From an uncultured Collinsella sp. (GTDB taxonomy: Bacteria > Actinomycetota > Coriobacteriia > Coriobacteriales > Coriobacteriaceae), in the NCBI GenBank assembly GCA_900548515.1, contig URKU01000050.1:1-13315 (forward strand): DNA of 13,315 nucleotides, written 5' to 3'. Below are positions 1 to 6,738 of the stretch, piece by piece. Below the pieces are notes generated by a model. That model searched no databases. It worked only from the letters and a program-made list of their open reading frames with translations, and was not told the origin of the DNA. The stretch's first letter is position 1; every line of letters begins with the position of its first letter. The position numbers and the translations under genes were made by a program.

Positions 1-250
1 GTCGGGCGCGGCGCAGCGCGTCCTCGGACTGCCGCATGATCGAGCGCGCGTCGTCCACCAGCAGAGCGCCCGCCGGCGTCACCTTAACACCCGAATGCGA
101 GCGCTCGAACAACGTGATGCCAAACTCGGCCTCGAAACCCGACACCTGTTTGACGAGCGCCGGGGTCGACACGCGCAATTTTGCCGCCGCACGTGAGAAG
201 CTTCCCAGCTCCGCGGCGGCCGATATGGCCTCGAGTCGTCGATCGTACAC
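1..250 (-). CDS. LysR-type transcriptional regulator, N-terminal part (cut by window edge)
   Basis: A DNA-binding transcription factor of the LysR family. Only the first 83 residues are in the window. They form the winged helix-turn-helix: residues about 5-25 carry the family pattern LEAISAAAELGSFSRAA, then STPALVKQVSGFEAEFG (recognition helix region) and LFERSHSGVKVTPAG (wing), followed by the start of the linker helix. I chose the GTG at 250 because GGGAG lies 6 nt before it and because it puts the start at the usual distance from the GSFSRAA motif. An in-frame ATG at 283 would add 11 residues but has no clear ribosome site. The C-terminal effector-binding domain lies outside the window. 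The gene diverges from the dehydrogenase-carrier-oxidoreductase cluster at 483-3797. LysR regulators commonly control the divergent neighbour, so this is the likely regulator of that cluster. The inducer is unknown. Confidence 0.9.
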   Translation of the reverse strand, partial: MYDRRLEAISAAAELGSFSRAAAKLRVSTPALVKQVSGFEAEFGITLFERSHSGVKVTPAGALLVDDARSIMRQSEDALRRAR

Positions 251-384
251 GTCAATCTCCCGTTTTCGCGCCTGTGAACGCATGGCGCCACAGGGGGTCG
301 TTTTGGCAGGTCACGCGCTCGATTGAGAAAAACTGCATCGCACAGTATAAACCTACGGTTAACGCCATTCTAACAAATATGCAA

Positions 385-413
385 TTCACCTGCGCAAATG
401 CAAAGCATACGAT
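385..413 (+). promoter_or_regulatory. Candidate promoter of the dehydrogenase-carrier-oxidoreductase cluster
   Basis: TTCACC at 385-390 and TACGAT at 408-413 are separated by 17 nt. Each box matches 4 of 6 consensus bases, as expected for a promoter needing an activator. The palindromic arms TATGC (379-383) and GCATA (405-409) flank and overlap it and could be a LysR-type site. On the other strand TATACT (344-349) is a possible -10 for the LysR gene. All of this is pattern matching only. Confidence 0.35.
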
Positions 414-429
414 AACCAGCGAAAACCAC

Positions 430-456
430 GTGGGTCGGTTAATGGGAGCGACCCAC
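430..456. repeat. Perfect inverted repeat in the LysR-SDR intergenic region
   Basis: GTGGGTCG (430-437) and CGACCCAC (449-456) are perfect 8-bp arms around an 11-nt loop. The repeat ends 10 nt before the ribosome site AGGGAAG of the dehydrogenase gene. The left arm overlaps a separate 8-bp palindrome, CCACGTGG (426-433). It could be an operator or a leader-RNA hairpin near the translation start. No U tract follows, so it is not an intrinsic terminator. Confidence 0.5.
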
Positions 457-482
457 CGGGAGGCACAAGAAGGGAAGTTCCT

Positions 483-1364
483 ATGAGCAATTGGCTTAAG
501 CTCGAGGGCGATGTCTGCGCGGTGACCGGCGCGCTCGGCGGTATGGGCGTCGAGATTTGCCGCGAGTTCGCCCGCAACGGCGCCAACGTCGTCCTGCTCG
601 ACCTGGACGAGGAGAAGGTCAAGGCCGCAGCCGCCGACCTCGCCGCCGAGTTTGGCATCCACGCCGAGGGCTACAAGATGAACGCCACCGACGAGGCCGA
701 GGTTCAGGCCGCCGTCGATGCCACCATCGCCGACTTCGGCCGCGTCGACGTCCTTGTCAACACCGCCGGCATCCTGCGCTTCGCCGCCATGGAGGACCTG
801 CCGCTGAGCGACTGGGAGCAGGTGCTCAACGTCAACCTCACCGGTTACTTCATCACCTCGCAGCGCTTTGGTCGCGAGATGATCAAGGCCGGCCAGGGTC
901 GCCTGGTGCACATCTCGACCGTTGCCAGCCACTCCCCCGAGACGTTCTCGGGCGTGTACAGCTCCACCAAGGCGGGCGTCAACATGATGTCCAAGATGCT
1001 GGCTGCCGAATGGGGCCCCTACGGCGTCCGCTCCAACTGCGTCGAGCCTTGCTTCGTTAAGACCCCGATGTCGGCCAACTTCTACGCCGACCCCGAGGTC
1101 GAGAAGAGCCGCAGCCGCCTGATCGCCACGCGCCGCATCGGCGAGGTCAGCGATATCGCCAACGCCGTCATGTTCCTGGCGTCCAAGCGCTCGGACTTTA
1201 CCACCGGCGACGCCATCAAGGTCGACGGCGGCTTCTCCAACATGATGGGCGACCTCACCGCCAAGCCCGGCGGCCGTCGCGCCTATGCCGACAACTACCT
1301 TAAGAACAAGGGTGTCGAGCTCTGGTCCGATGAGTCCGGCGTCGCAAAGCCGACTGACCAGTAA
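483..1364 (+). CDS. Short-chain dehydrogenase/reductase (SDR), first gene of the cluster
   Basis: A classical SDR oxidoreductase of 293 residues that interconverts an alcohol and a ketone with a nicotinamide cofactor in the cytoplasm. Visible signatures are the cofactor loop TGALGGMG (15-22), Asp40 at the end of the second strand (favours NAD over NADP), NTAG (93-96), Asn118, and the catalytic set Ser145, Tyr159 and Lys163 in YSSTK. The core ends near VDGGF at about residue 250. A tail of about 40 charged residues follows, longer than in typical 250-residue members. AGGGAAG lies 5 nt before the ATG. The gene is 66 nt upstream of an MFS carrier and in the same cluster as a Gfo/Idh/MocA enzyme, so it probably oxidises or reduces the imported compound. 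It resembles gluconate- and polyol-dehydrogenase-like SDRs, but substrate cannot be read from this fold. The Collinsella 7-beta-hydroxysteroid dehydrogenase I recall differs clearly in sequence. Confidence 0.93.
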   Translation: MSNWLKLEGDVCAVTGALGGMGVEICREFARNGANVVLLDLDEEKVKAAAADLAAEFGIHAEGYKMNATDEAEVQAAVDATIADFGRVDVLVNTAGILRFAAMEDLPLSDWEQVLNVNLTGYFITSQRFGREMIKAGQGRLVHISTVASHSPETFSGVYSSTKAGVNMMSKMLAAEWGPYGVRSNCVEPCFVKTPMSANFYADPEVEKSRSRLIATRRIGEVSDIANAVMFLASKRSDFTTGDAIKVDGGFSNMMGDLTAKPGGRRAYADNYLKNKGVELWSDESGVAKPTDQ

Positions 1365-1376
1365 ACCAACCTGACA

Positions 1377-1407
1377 GGGAGGCCCCGCGGACACGCCTGT
1401 TCCTCCC
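1377..1407. repeat. Intercistronic inverted repeat between SDR and MFS genes
   Basis: GGGAGG (1377-1382) and CCTCCC (1402-1407) can pair around a 19-nt loop just after the SDR stop codon. No U tract follows, so it is more likely an RNA-processing or mRNA-stability hairpin than a terminator. The stem is short and the sequence GC-rich, so chance is possible. Confidence 0.3.
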
Positions 1408-1430
1408 CCGTATCGATTAGAAAGAGTCCA

Positions 1431-2687
1431 ATGGCTTCCACCAACTCCAACAAGGGTCGCGCCGTCGTGCTTTCCGCCGCGTGCGTCACCATGTTCTTCA
1501 TCAGCTCCATCGCTCTGTATTCCGTTGTGAGCAAGAACCTGCTCGCCGTCTACCCCGAGTGGTCCAGCGCTCTTACCTGGGCTTTCCCGGTCTTTCAGAC
1601 CATCATGGCCGTGACGGGCATCTTCGCCGGCCGCATCTCCGACAAGATCGGCCCGCGCAACGTCGTGATCGCCGCCGCCGTGTGCTACGGCCTGGGCTGG
1701 TTCATGTCCGGCACCGTCACCGAGCCGTGGCAGTTCTACCTGTGGTTCTCGCTCGTCGCCGCCATCGGCAACGGCCTGGGCTACAACCCCGCGCTCACCA
1801 CCGGCCAAAAGTGGTTCATCGACAAGAAGGGTCTCGCCTCCGGCATCACCCTGGCCGCTTCGACCGCCGGTCCCGCCGTGCTGTCCCCGGTGCTCGCCTC
1901 GCTGCTCATCCCGAGCCTGGGCATCTTTGGCGCCCTTAAGGCGCTCGGCGTCATCTTCTTTGTGACGATCGCCGCCTCCGCCCTGTTCCTGAAGGCCCCC
2001 GAGGCCGGTTGGCTGCCCGAGGGCTTCGAGGCCCCCAAGGGCGGCGCGCACGCTGGCACCTTCGGCGACCTCACCCCGGGCGAGATGGTCAAGACCCCGC
2101 GCTTCTGGGTCCTCATCGTCACCTTCGCCTTTGCCGCCACCGCGGGCACCCTGCTCGTGGGCAAGGTTGCCTCCATCGCCGCCGTTCAGCTCTTCGCCGA
2201 CCCCACGAGCGCCGCGGCCGTCGCCCTCGGCGGTGTGGTGGTCTCCGTCAACACCTGCGCCAACCTGGTCGGCCGTCTGTCCTTTGGCCAGATCATCGAC
2301 AAGCTCGGCGCCTATAAGTCGCTGCTCATCAGCCTTGTCGTCACCATCGTCGCACTCGTCATCATGTCGATGAGCTTTACGCAGGCCATGTTCTTTGTGG
2401 CGCTCGCTCTGCTCGGCTTTAGCTTTGGCGCTCTGCTCGTCATCTACCCGCCGCTCACCGGTGGCGCCTTTGGCACCAGTAACATCGGCGTCAACTACGG
2501 CATCATGTTTTTGGGTTATGCCGCTTCCACCTGGATCAGCCAGCCCATCACCGCCGTGCTGTATCACGCCGAGGCCGGCAGCGCCGCCTACCAGCAGTCC
2601 TTCTACGGCGCCATTGTGATCGCCGCCATCGCCGTCGTGCTCACCGTCTACATGATGGTCTCCGACAGCAAGAAGAAGTCCGCCTAG
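1431..2687 (+). CDS. Major facilitator superfamily carrier, OFA (oxalate/formate antiporter)-like
   Basis: A 418-residue integral membrane transporter with about 12 hydrophobic segments and a hydrophilic central loop (about 188-222), the usual MFS layout. The loop-2 signature reads GRISDKIGPRNVV (67-79). Its echo in the second half is GRLSFGQIIDKLG (281-293). The stretch GNGLGYNPALTTGQKWF (113-129) with GLASGITLA and AGPAV resembles the oxalate:formate antiporter (OFA) family, which also holds many uncharacterised carboxylate carriers. OxlT uses a lysine in helix 11. I see none in the corresponding segment here (about 350-378), so oxalate is not supported. A GAAAGAG ribosome site precedes the ATG. 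The gene sits between the SDR and the Gfo/Idh/MocA gene and probably imports their common substrate. Direction and coupling ion are not determinable. Confidence 0.9.
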   Translation: MASTNSNKGRAVVLSAACVTMFFISSIALYSVVSKNLLAVYPEWSSALTWAFPVFQTIMAVTGIFAGRISDKIGPRNVVIAAAVCYGLGWFMSGTVTEPWQFYLWFSLVAAIGNGLGYNPALTTGQKWFIDKKGLASGITLAASTAGPAVLSPVLASLLIPSLGIFGALKALGVIFFVTIAASALFLKAPEAGWLPEGFEAPKGGAHAGTFGDLTPGEMVKTPRFWVLIVTFAFAATAGTLLVGKVASIAAVQLFADPTSAAAVALGGVVVSVNTCANLVGRLSFGQIIDKLGAYKSLLISLVVTIVALVIMSMSFTQAMFFVALALLGFSFGALLVIYPPLTGGAFGTSNIGVNYGIMFLGYAASTWISQPITAVLYHAEAGSAAYQQSFYGAIVIAAIAVVLTVYMMVSDSKKKSA

Positions 2688-2695
2688 TTTTACCG

Positions 2696-2726
2696 ATGCG
2701 ACAAAGGGACAGCCCCTTTGTCGCAT
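2696..2726. repeat. REP-like hairpin between the MFS and Gfo/Idh/MocA genes
   Basis: Thirteen-base perfect arms, ATGCGACAAAGGG (2696-2708) and its complement (2714-2726), flank the loop ACAGC. It starts 8 nt after the MFS stop and is not followed by U residues, so read-through to the next gene is likely. Its compact, perfect form suggests a dispersed repetitive extragenic palindrome or an mRNA-stabilising hairpin. Copy number elsewhere cannot be seen from this window. Confidence 0.7.
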
Positions 2727-2756
2727 TCCACCGGTCACCAGTATTAAGGAGTCGAA

Positions 2757-3797
2757 ATGTCTGAGCTCAACCCCGTCCGCATTGCCGTTATCGGCGCCGG
2801 CGCCATGGGCCGCAACCACATCCGCTTTGTCACCGAGGAGCCCGAGGCCGAGCTCGTCGCCATCGCCGACGCCTTTGAGGGCGCCCGCGCCACGGCCGAG
2901 GCCGCCGGCGTGCCGTTTTACACCGATCCCGCTCAGATGATGGACGAGGTCAAGCCCGAGGCCGTCATTATCGCCACCCCCAACGACCTGCACCTGGGCG
3001 TTGCCCGCGAGGCTGTAAAGCGCAACATCGTGCCGCTGGTCGAAAAGCCGATCTCCAACGACCTGGAGGATGCCCAGGCCTTCGCTGCCGAGGCCGAGAC
3101 CGCCGGCGTGCCCGTGCTCGTGGGTCAGCACCGTCGCCACAACCCCTTCGTCAACAAGGCCAAGGAGATCATCGAGTCCGGCGAGCTGGGCAAGCTCACC
3201 GTGTCGAGCTTCCACTACATGATCTATAAGAATGACGAGTACTTCGATGTCGAATGGCGCCGCAAGAAGGGTGCCGGCCCGATTCTGGTCAACCTGGTGC
3301 ACGACGTCGACCTGCTCCGCTACCTGCTGGGCGAGCCCGTTGCCGTCCAGGGTATGCAGTCCAGCGCCGCCCGCGGTTTTGAGACCGAGGACTCCGCCGT
3401 GGTCAACGTCCGTTTTGCCGATGGCGCGCTCGCAAGCATGACCATCTCCGACGCCACCGCCAGCCCCTGGAACTGGGAGGCAACCGCTCGCGAGGACCCG
3501 CAGTACCGCCCCTTCGACGCCGACGCCTACTTTATCGGCGGCACTAAGGGCGCCCTGTCGCTGCCCCGCCTGCACCAGTTCTCCTACGACGGCGCCTCCA
3601 ACTGGCACAAGCCGCTGCAGATGGAGATTCCGGCCGTCGACCCGGCACTGCCGCACAAGATGCAGCTCAAGCACTTTGTGAAGGTTGTCCGCCGCGAGGT
3701 CGAGCCCGTCGTGACCCCCGCCGACAACGTTAAGACGCTCACGCTTCTCAACGCTATCAAGGAGGCCGCCGAGACCGGCCAGCTCGTCGAGCTGTAA
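2757..3797 (+). CDS. Gfo/Idh/MocA-family NAD(P)-dependent oxidoreductase
   Basis: A 346-residue cytoplasmic oxidoreductase of the glucose-fructose oxidoreductase / inositol dehydrogenase / MocA family, acting on sugars, inositols or related compounds. The Rossmann part shows VIGAGAMGRNH (11-21), Asp38 after strand 2 (NAD preference), ATPNDLH (73-79) and the family hallmark EKP (96-98) with the conserved Lys97. The C-terminal substrate domain has GQHRRHNP (123-130) and GAGPILVNLVHDVDLLRYL. His182 is the likely catalytic histidine, but the usual D-x3-H arrangement is not seen and Asn179 stands nearby, a variant subgroup. AAGGAG lies 5 nt before the ATG. It is last in the cluster and followed by a strong terminator. 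Together with the SDR it suggests a two-step redox conversion. Sugar, inositol and sugar-acid substrates are all possible. Confidence 0.93.
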   Translation: MSELNPVRIAVIGAGAMGRNHIRFVTEEPEAELVAIADAFEGARATAEAAGVPFYTDPAQMMDEVKPEAVIIATPNDLHLGVAREAVKRNIVPLVEKPISNDLEDAQAFAAEAETAGVPVLVGQHRRHNPFVNKAKEIIESGELGKLTVSSFHYMIYKNDEYFDVEWRRKKGAGPILVNLVHDVDLLRYLLGEPVAVQGMQSSAARGFETEDSAVVNVRFADGALASMTISDATASPWNWEATAREDPQYRPFDADAYFIGGTKGALSLPRLHQFSYDGASNWHKPLQMEIPAVDPALPHKMQLKHFVKVVRREVEPVVTPADNVKTLTLLNAIKEAAETGQLVEL

Positions 3798-3869
3798 TGC
3801 CTTAAGAGCGACCGCGGCAGAAACCCCATGCCGAACCCTTCGGTCCGTCACCAACAAGCCCCTCTTCTT

Positions 3870-3905
3870 TGCCCCGCGAGCAGCCTCCTGCCCGCGGGGC
3901 ATTTT
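3870..3905 (+). terminator. Rho-independent terminator after the Gfo/Idh/MocA gene
   Basis: GCCCCGCG (3871-3878) pairs with CGCGGGGC (3893-3900), extended by a T-A pair on the outside, with a 14-nt loop and a TTTT run at 3902-3905. It closes the cluster that starts at 483. Confidence 0.85.
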
Positions 3906-3967
3906 GCTACCTTGCCGACGATTTTTCTGGGGCGGGGGCTATTTTGCACCTCGGCTTGATTCGTTCG

Positions 3968-4125
3968 CCACGAAATGGGCCTATCTACTACGTTTAACCG
4001 ACCGCCCTCAACCATGCCGAATTTCCTAAAATCAAAAGCGCAGGTAGACGGCTTGCGCATTCTCGGAAAACCGGGGGATGGTCGACCCATACGGTTCAAA
4101 CGTAGTAGATAGGTCGTTTTCGTGG
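3968..4125. repeat. 158-bp fold-back (MITE-like) element upstream of tex
   Basis: Outer arms 3968-3995 and 4098-4125 (28 nt each) match at 25 of 28 positions. Both arms contain CCACGAAA at the outside and CCTATCTACTACGTTT at the inside. Pairing continues inward: CAACCATG against the complement of 4076-4083, CCGAATTTCC against the complement of CGGAAAACCGG, and GCGCA/TGCGC at the tip. Almost the whole 158 bp can therefore fold back on itself. There is no open reading frame of note and no obvious target-site duplication. The region 3906-3967 before it holds nothing I recognise. It is probably a non-autonomous repeat element. A large structured RNA is the alternative. Confidence 0.75.
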
Positions 4126-4208
4126 CGCGGGCCCAAAACAGTCTTTTGAAACGGGTGGTATCCTTGGTAGCCCTGTGCTGCAAACGCACCTTAAACGCAA
4201 GGAGTCCC

Positions 4209-6356
4209 ATGGATCTTATCGCCCAGCTCGCCCACGAGCTCAACCTTAAGGCCGCCAACATCGAGGCAGCCGTCAAGCTCATCGACGAAGGCAACACCAT
4301 CCCCTTTATCTCGCGCTACCGCAAGGAAGCCACGGGCGGAATGGACGACGTCGCCCTGCGCACACTCGACGAGCGCCTGTCTTACCTGCGCAATCTTGAA
4401 CAACGCAAAGAGGACGTCATTCTGCTCATCGACGCCCAGGGCAAACTTACGCCCGAGCTCGAACAGCAAATTCGCGAGGCCACGCAGCTCCAGCGTGTCG
4501 AGGACCTCTACAAGCCCTACCGCAAAAAGCGCATGACCCGCGCACAGAAGGCCCGCGAGGCAGGCCTGGAGCCGCTTGCCAACATGATCATCATGCAGGC
4601 ATCCGCCAAGGGCAGCGCGCTCGACACCGCCGCGGCCTACGTCAACGAGGAAGCCGGCTTCGACACGCCCGAGAAGGCGCTCGCCGGCGCGGCGGACATC
4701 GTGGCCGAGACGGTGGCCGAAGACCCCGAGAACGTCGCCGACCTGCGCGCCTTTACGCAAAACACCGCCGACATCATCGTCGAGGCCACCGACCCCGCCG
4801 AGAAGACCCCCTACGAGCCGTACTACAGCTATGACGAGCCGCTGCGCCGTATACCCAACCACCGCGTGCTGGCTATCGACCGCGGTGAGCGCGAGGGCAA
4901 ACTCCGCGTGCGCGTGAACGTCGACGGCGCCGCCGCCACGGCACGCCTCGGCAGCCGTTGGCCCCGACGCCAGGGCGTCTTCGTGCCCGTCTTCGATGCC
5001 GCCATCGCCGACGGTTACAAGCGCCTCATGGCCCCCTCGCTGGAGCGCGAGGCCCGCGCCAAGCTCACCGTCCGCGCGCAGACCGAGGCCATTAATGTCT
5101 TTGCCAAGAACCTCGAGGGCCTGCTCTCGGCACGCCCCGTGCGCGGCGCCCGCGTGCTCGCGCTTGATCCGGGATACCGCACCGGCTGCAAGGTCGCCGT
5201 CATGGACGAGACCGGCAAGCTGCTCGACCACGGCGTGGTCTACCCCACCAAGCCGCGCCACGACGTCGCTGGCACCAAGCGCGAGCTCGCCCGCCTCGTC
5301 AAGAAGGACGGTGTCAACACCATCGTCATCGGCAACGGCACCGCCAGCCGCGAGACCGAGGAAGTCGTCTCGGAGTTCATTGCCGAGCAGGCGCCTGAGC
5401 TGCGATACACCATCGTCAACGAGGCCGGCGCATCGGTGTACTCCGCCTCCGAGCTCGCCAGCCAGGAGTATCCCGATCTGGACGTCACCGTGCGTGGCGC
5501 CATGAGCCTGGGCCGCCGTCTACAGGACCCGCTGGCAGAGCTCGTCAAGATCCCGCCCCAGTCCATCGGCGTTGGCCAGTACCAGCACGACCTTGACCAG
5601 GCCGAGCTTTCGCGCACCCTGGGCCATGTGGTGGAGGACGTCGTCAACCGCGTGGGCGTCGACGTGAATACCGCGAGCGCAAGCCTGCTGGGATACGTAT
5701 CGGGCATCACGCCGAGCGTGGCCAAAAACATCGTGGCCTACCGCGAGGAAAACGGTGCCTTTACCGATCGCCGCCAGCTTAAGAAGGTCCCCAAGCTGGG
5801 ACCCAAGGCATATCTCAACGCCGCGGGCTTTTTGCGCATCAGCGGCGGCAAGAACCCACTCGACGCGACAAGCGTCCACCCCGAGAGCTACGAGGTGGCC
5901 ACATCCGTCCTGAAGCGCGCCGGCGTTGGGGCCAGCGAGCTCAGCCGCGGCGGCGTGCCCGACATCGAGCGCCGTCTGGGCAGCATCTCGGCACTGGCCA
6001 GCGACCTGGACTGCGGCACCCTGACGCTCATCGACATTGTCAACGAGCTCAAGAAGCCCGGTCGCGACCCGCGCGACGACGCGCCCGAGGTGGTCTTTAG
6101 CCGCTCGGCGCTTTCCATCGACGATCTGGAGCCCGGCATGGAGCTCAAGGGCACGGTGCGCAACGTCGTGGACTTTGGCGCCTTCGTCGACGTGGGCGTG
6201 CACCAGGACGGCCTCGTGCACATCTCAAAGCTGGCCGACCGCTTTGTCAAGCACCCGAGCGACGTGGTACGCGTCGGCGACACGGTGAAGGTATGGGTAG
6301 AAAAGGTCGATCGCGACCGCAAGAAGATCTCCCTCACCATGGTGCAGGGAAAGTAA
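4209..6356 (+). CDS. tex: Tex family RNA-binding transcription accessory protein
   Basis: A 715-residue protein of the Tex family, nucleic-acid-binding factors linked to transcription and RNA handling in the cytoplasm. Family length is about 720-775. Domains in order: Tex N-terminal helical region (about 1-190) with the typical NTIPFISRYRKEATGGMDD; YqgF/RuvX-like RNase H fold (about 313-440) with LALDPGYRTG (317-326) and VIGNGTASRETE; helix-hairpin-helix region (about 485-545) with GITPSVAKNIVAYRE and KVPKLGPKAY; and a C-terminal S1 RNA-binding domain (643-715) with GTVRNVVDFGAFVDVGVHQDG. I chose the ATG at 4209 because AAGGAG lies 4 nt before it and the protein begins MDLIAQLAHEL. An in-frame upstream extension to 4122 enters the fold-back repeat and is not family-like. 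TGGTATCCT at 4156-4164 is a possible extended -10. The gene is monocistronic and framed by two different fold-back repeats. Confidence 0.96.
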   Translation: MDLIAQLAHELNLKAANIEAAVKLIDEGNTIPFISRYRKEATGGMDDVALRTLDERLSYLRNLEQRKEDVILLIDAQGKLTPELEQQIREATQLQRVEDLYKPYRKKRMTRAQKAREAGLEPLANMIIMQASAKGSALDTAAAYVNEEAGFDTPEKALAGAADIVAETVAEDPENVADLRAFTQNTADIIVEATDPAEKTPYEPYYSYDEPLRRIPNHRVLAIDRGEREGKLRVRVNVDGAAATARLGSRWPRRQGVFVPVFDAAIADGYKRLMAPSLEREARAKLTVRAQTEAINVFAKNLEGLLSARPVRGARVLALDPGYRTGCKVAVMDETGKLLDHGVVYPTKPRHDVAGTKRELARLVKKDGVNTIVIGNGTASRETEEVVSEFIAEQAPELRYTIVNEAGASVYSASELASQEYPDLDVTVRGAMSLGRRLQDPLAELVKIPPQSIGVGQYQHDLDQAELSRTLGHVVEDVVNRVGVDVNTASASLLGYVSGITPSVAKNIVAYREENGAFTDRRQLKKVPKLGPKAYLNAAGFLRISGGKNPLDATSVHPESYEVATSVLKRAGVGASELSRGGVPDIERRLGSISALASDLDCGTLTLIDIVNELKKPGRDPRDDAPEVVFSRSALSIDDLEPGMELKGTVRNVVDFGAFVDVGVHQDGLVHISKLADRFVKHPSDVVRVGDTVKVWVEKVDRDRKKISLTMVQGK

Positions 6357-6367
6357 ACCGCCTAAAG

Positions 6368-6581
6368 CAAGGGTACCCCCTGTAGCGACGTGCAAAATCG
6401 CGAGTATTCTGCAATTTCCGCCACTCCGAACGCCCCTCAGAGGCAATAACGTCAAAAACAGCCCCCGTTTTAGCGTCATCAGAGCCAAAACGGGGGCTGT
6501 TCCGCGCTTCAACCAGCTGGTAAAAGCCTTTACCTTGCTGAATATTCTCAATTTTGCACGGCGCAGGCGGGGGTACCTTTG
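6368..6581. repeat. 214-bp nested inverted-repeat element between tex and the transaldolase gene
   Basis: Arms 6372-6414 and 6535-6577 (43 nt each) match at 34 of 43 positions by my count. They share GGTACCCCC at the outer end, CGTGCAAAAT in the middle and TATTC plus GCAA at the inner end. Similarity goes a few bases further out (CAA before GGTACC). Inside sit a strong GC hairpin (6457-6501) and a small one, GGTAAA-AGCC-TTTACC (6519-6534). It begins 12 nt after the tex stop. No protein gene is visible in 6357-6738; the apparent short reading frames there are repeat sequence. Confidence 0.7.
6454..6501 (-). terminator. Hairpin terminator, oriented for minus-strand transcripts
   Basis: Perfect 15-bp arms AACAGCCCCCGTTTT (6457-6471) and its complement (6487-6501). 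Read on the minus strand the stem is followed by T residues (the run of A at 6454-6458), so it can stop transcription coming from the transaldolase side. On the plus strand CCGCGC follows, so it is a weaker fit as the tex terminator, although the stem alone may pause that transcript. Confidence 0.6.
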
Positions 6582-6584
6582 TCC

Positions 6585-6603
6585 ACGGCAGAATATGGAA
6601 GCC
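6585..6603. repeat. Direct repeat copy 1 of the transaldolase gene 3' end
   Basis: This 19-base sequence is identical to 6741-6759, where it encodes the last residues (GFHILP) and the first base of the stop codon of the transaldolase-like gene on the minus strand. Here it lies outside any gene, 156 bp further on, right beside the edge of the fold-back element. It could be a remnant of a duplicated gene end or an attachment-type duplication. Confidence 0.75.
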
Positions 6604-6636
6604 AATCACCAACCTACTGGCAAGTTCGTGTCGGCA

Positions 6637-6708
6637 GCCCCGGCCTTTCCTTTGCCTAGCGCGACCCTCGCGAAGCGCGTGAACGATAGGGAAAGGAAAG
6701 GCCGGGGC
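6637..6708. repeat. Long hairpin downstream of the transaldolase-like gene
   Basis: Arms 6637-6661 and 6684-6708 (25 nt) pair with two mismatches. Their core GCCCCGGCCTTTCCTTT is perfect. The 22-nt loop itself contains CGCG-AAG-CGCG. It starts about 30 nt after the transaldolase stop on the minus strand, but no T tract follows on either strand. It is therefore either a transcript-end stabilising hairpin or part of a repeat lying between the two 19-bp direct repeats. Confidence 0.65.
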
Positions 6709-6738
6709 GAGCAGCCCGCGGCGTAGTCAGTGTTCGCG

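Noticed and set aside
483..1364. SDR as a bile-acid 7-beta-hydroxysteroid dehydrogenase
   Set aside because: The N-terminal and catalytic regions do not resemble the Collinsella enzyme sequence as I recall it; the neighbours suggest small polar substrates instead.
252..3902. A 1216-residue open frame on the minus strand across the SDR, MFS and Gfo/Idh/MocA genes
   Set aside because: It is antisense to three clear genes, rich in G, D, H and A in the manner of a codon-bias shadow, crosses intergenic regions and terminator, and shows no domain.
3870..4125. CRISPR-like or tandem repeat array before tex
   Set aside because: Only one pair of inverted arms exists; there are no direct repeats at regular spacing.
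4122..4208. Upstream extension of tex by 29 residues
   Set aside because: It begins inside the arm of the fold-back repeat and lacks family similarity; AAGGAG precedes the ATG at 4209.
4191..5261. Long minus-strand frame opposite tex
   Set aside because: Shadow of the strongly third-position-GC-biased tex gene; no family motifs and low-complexity composition.
6334..6612. Short minus-strand frame reading GFHILP near its start
   Set aside because: It consists of the duplicated transaldolase tail plus fold-back repeat; no ribosome site or domain. Kept as a repeat observation, not a gene.
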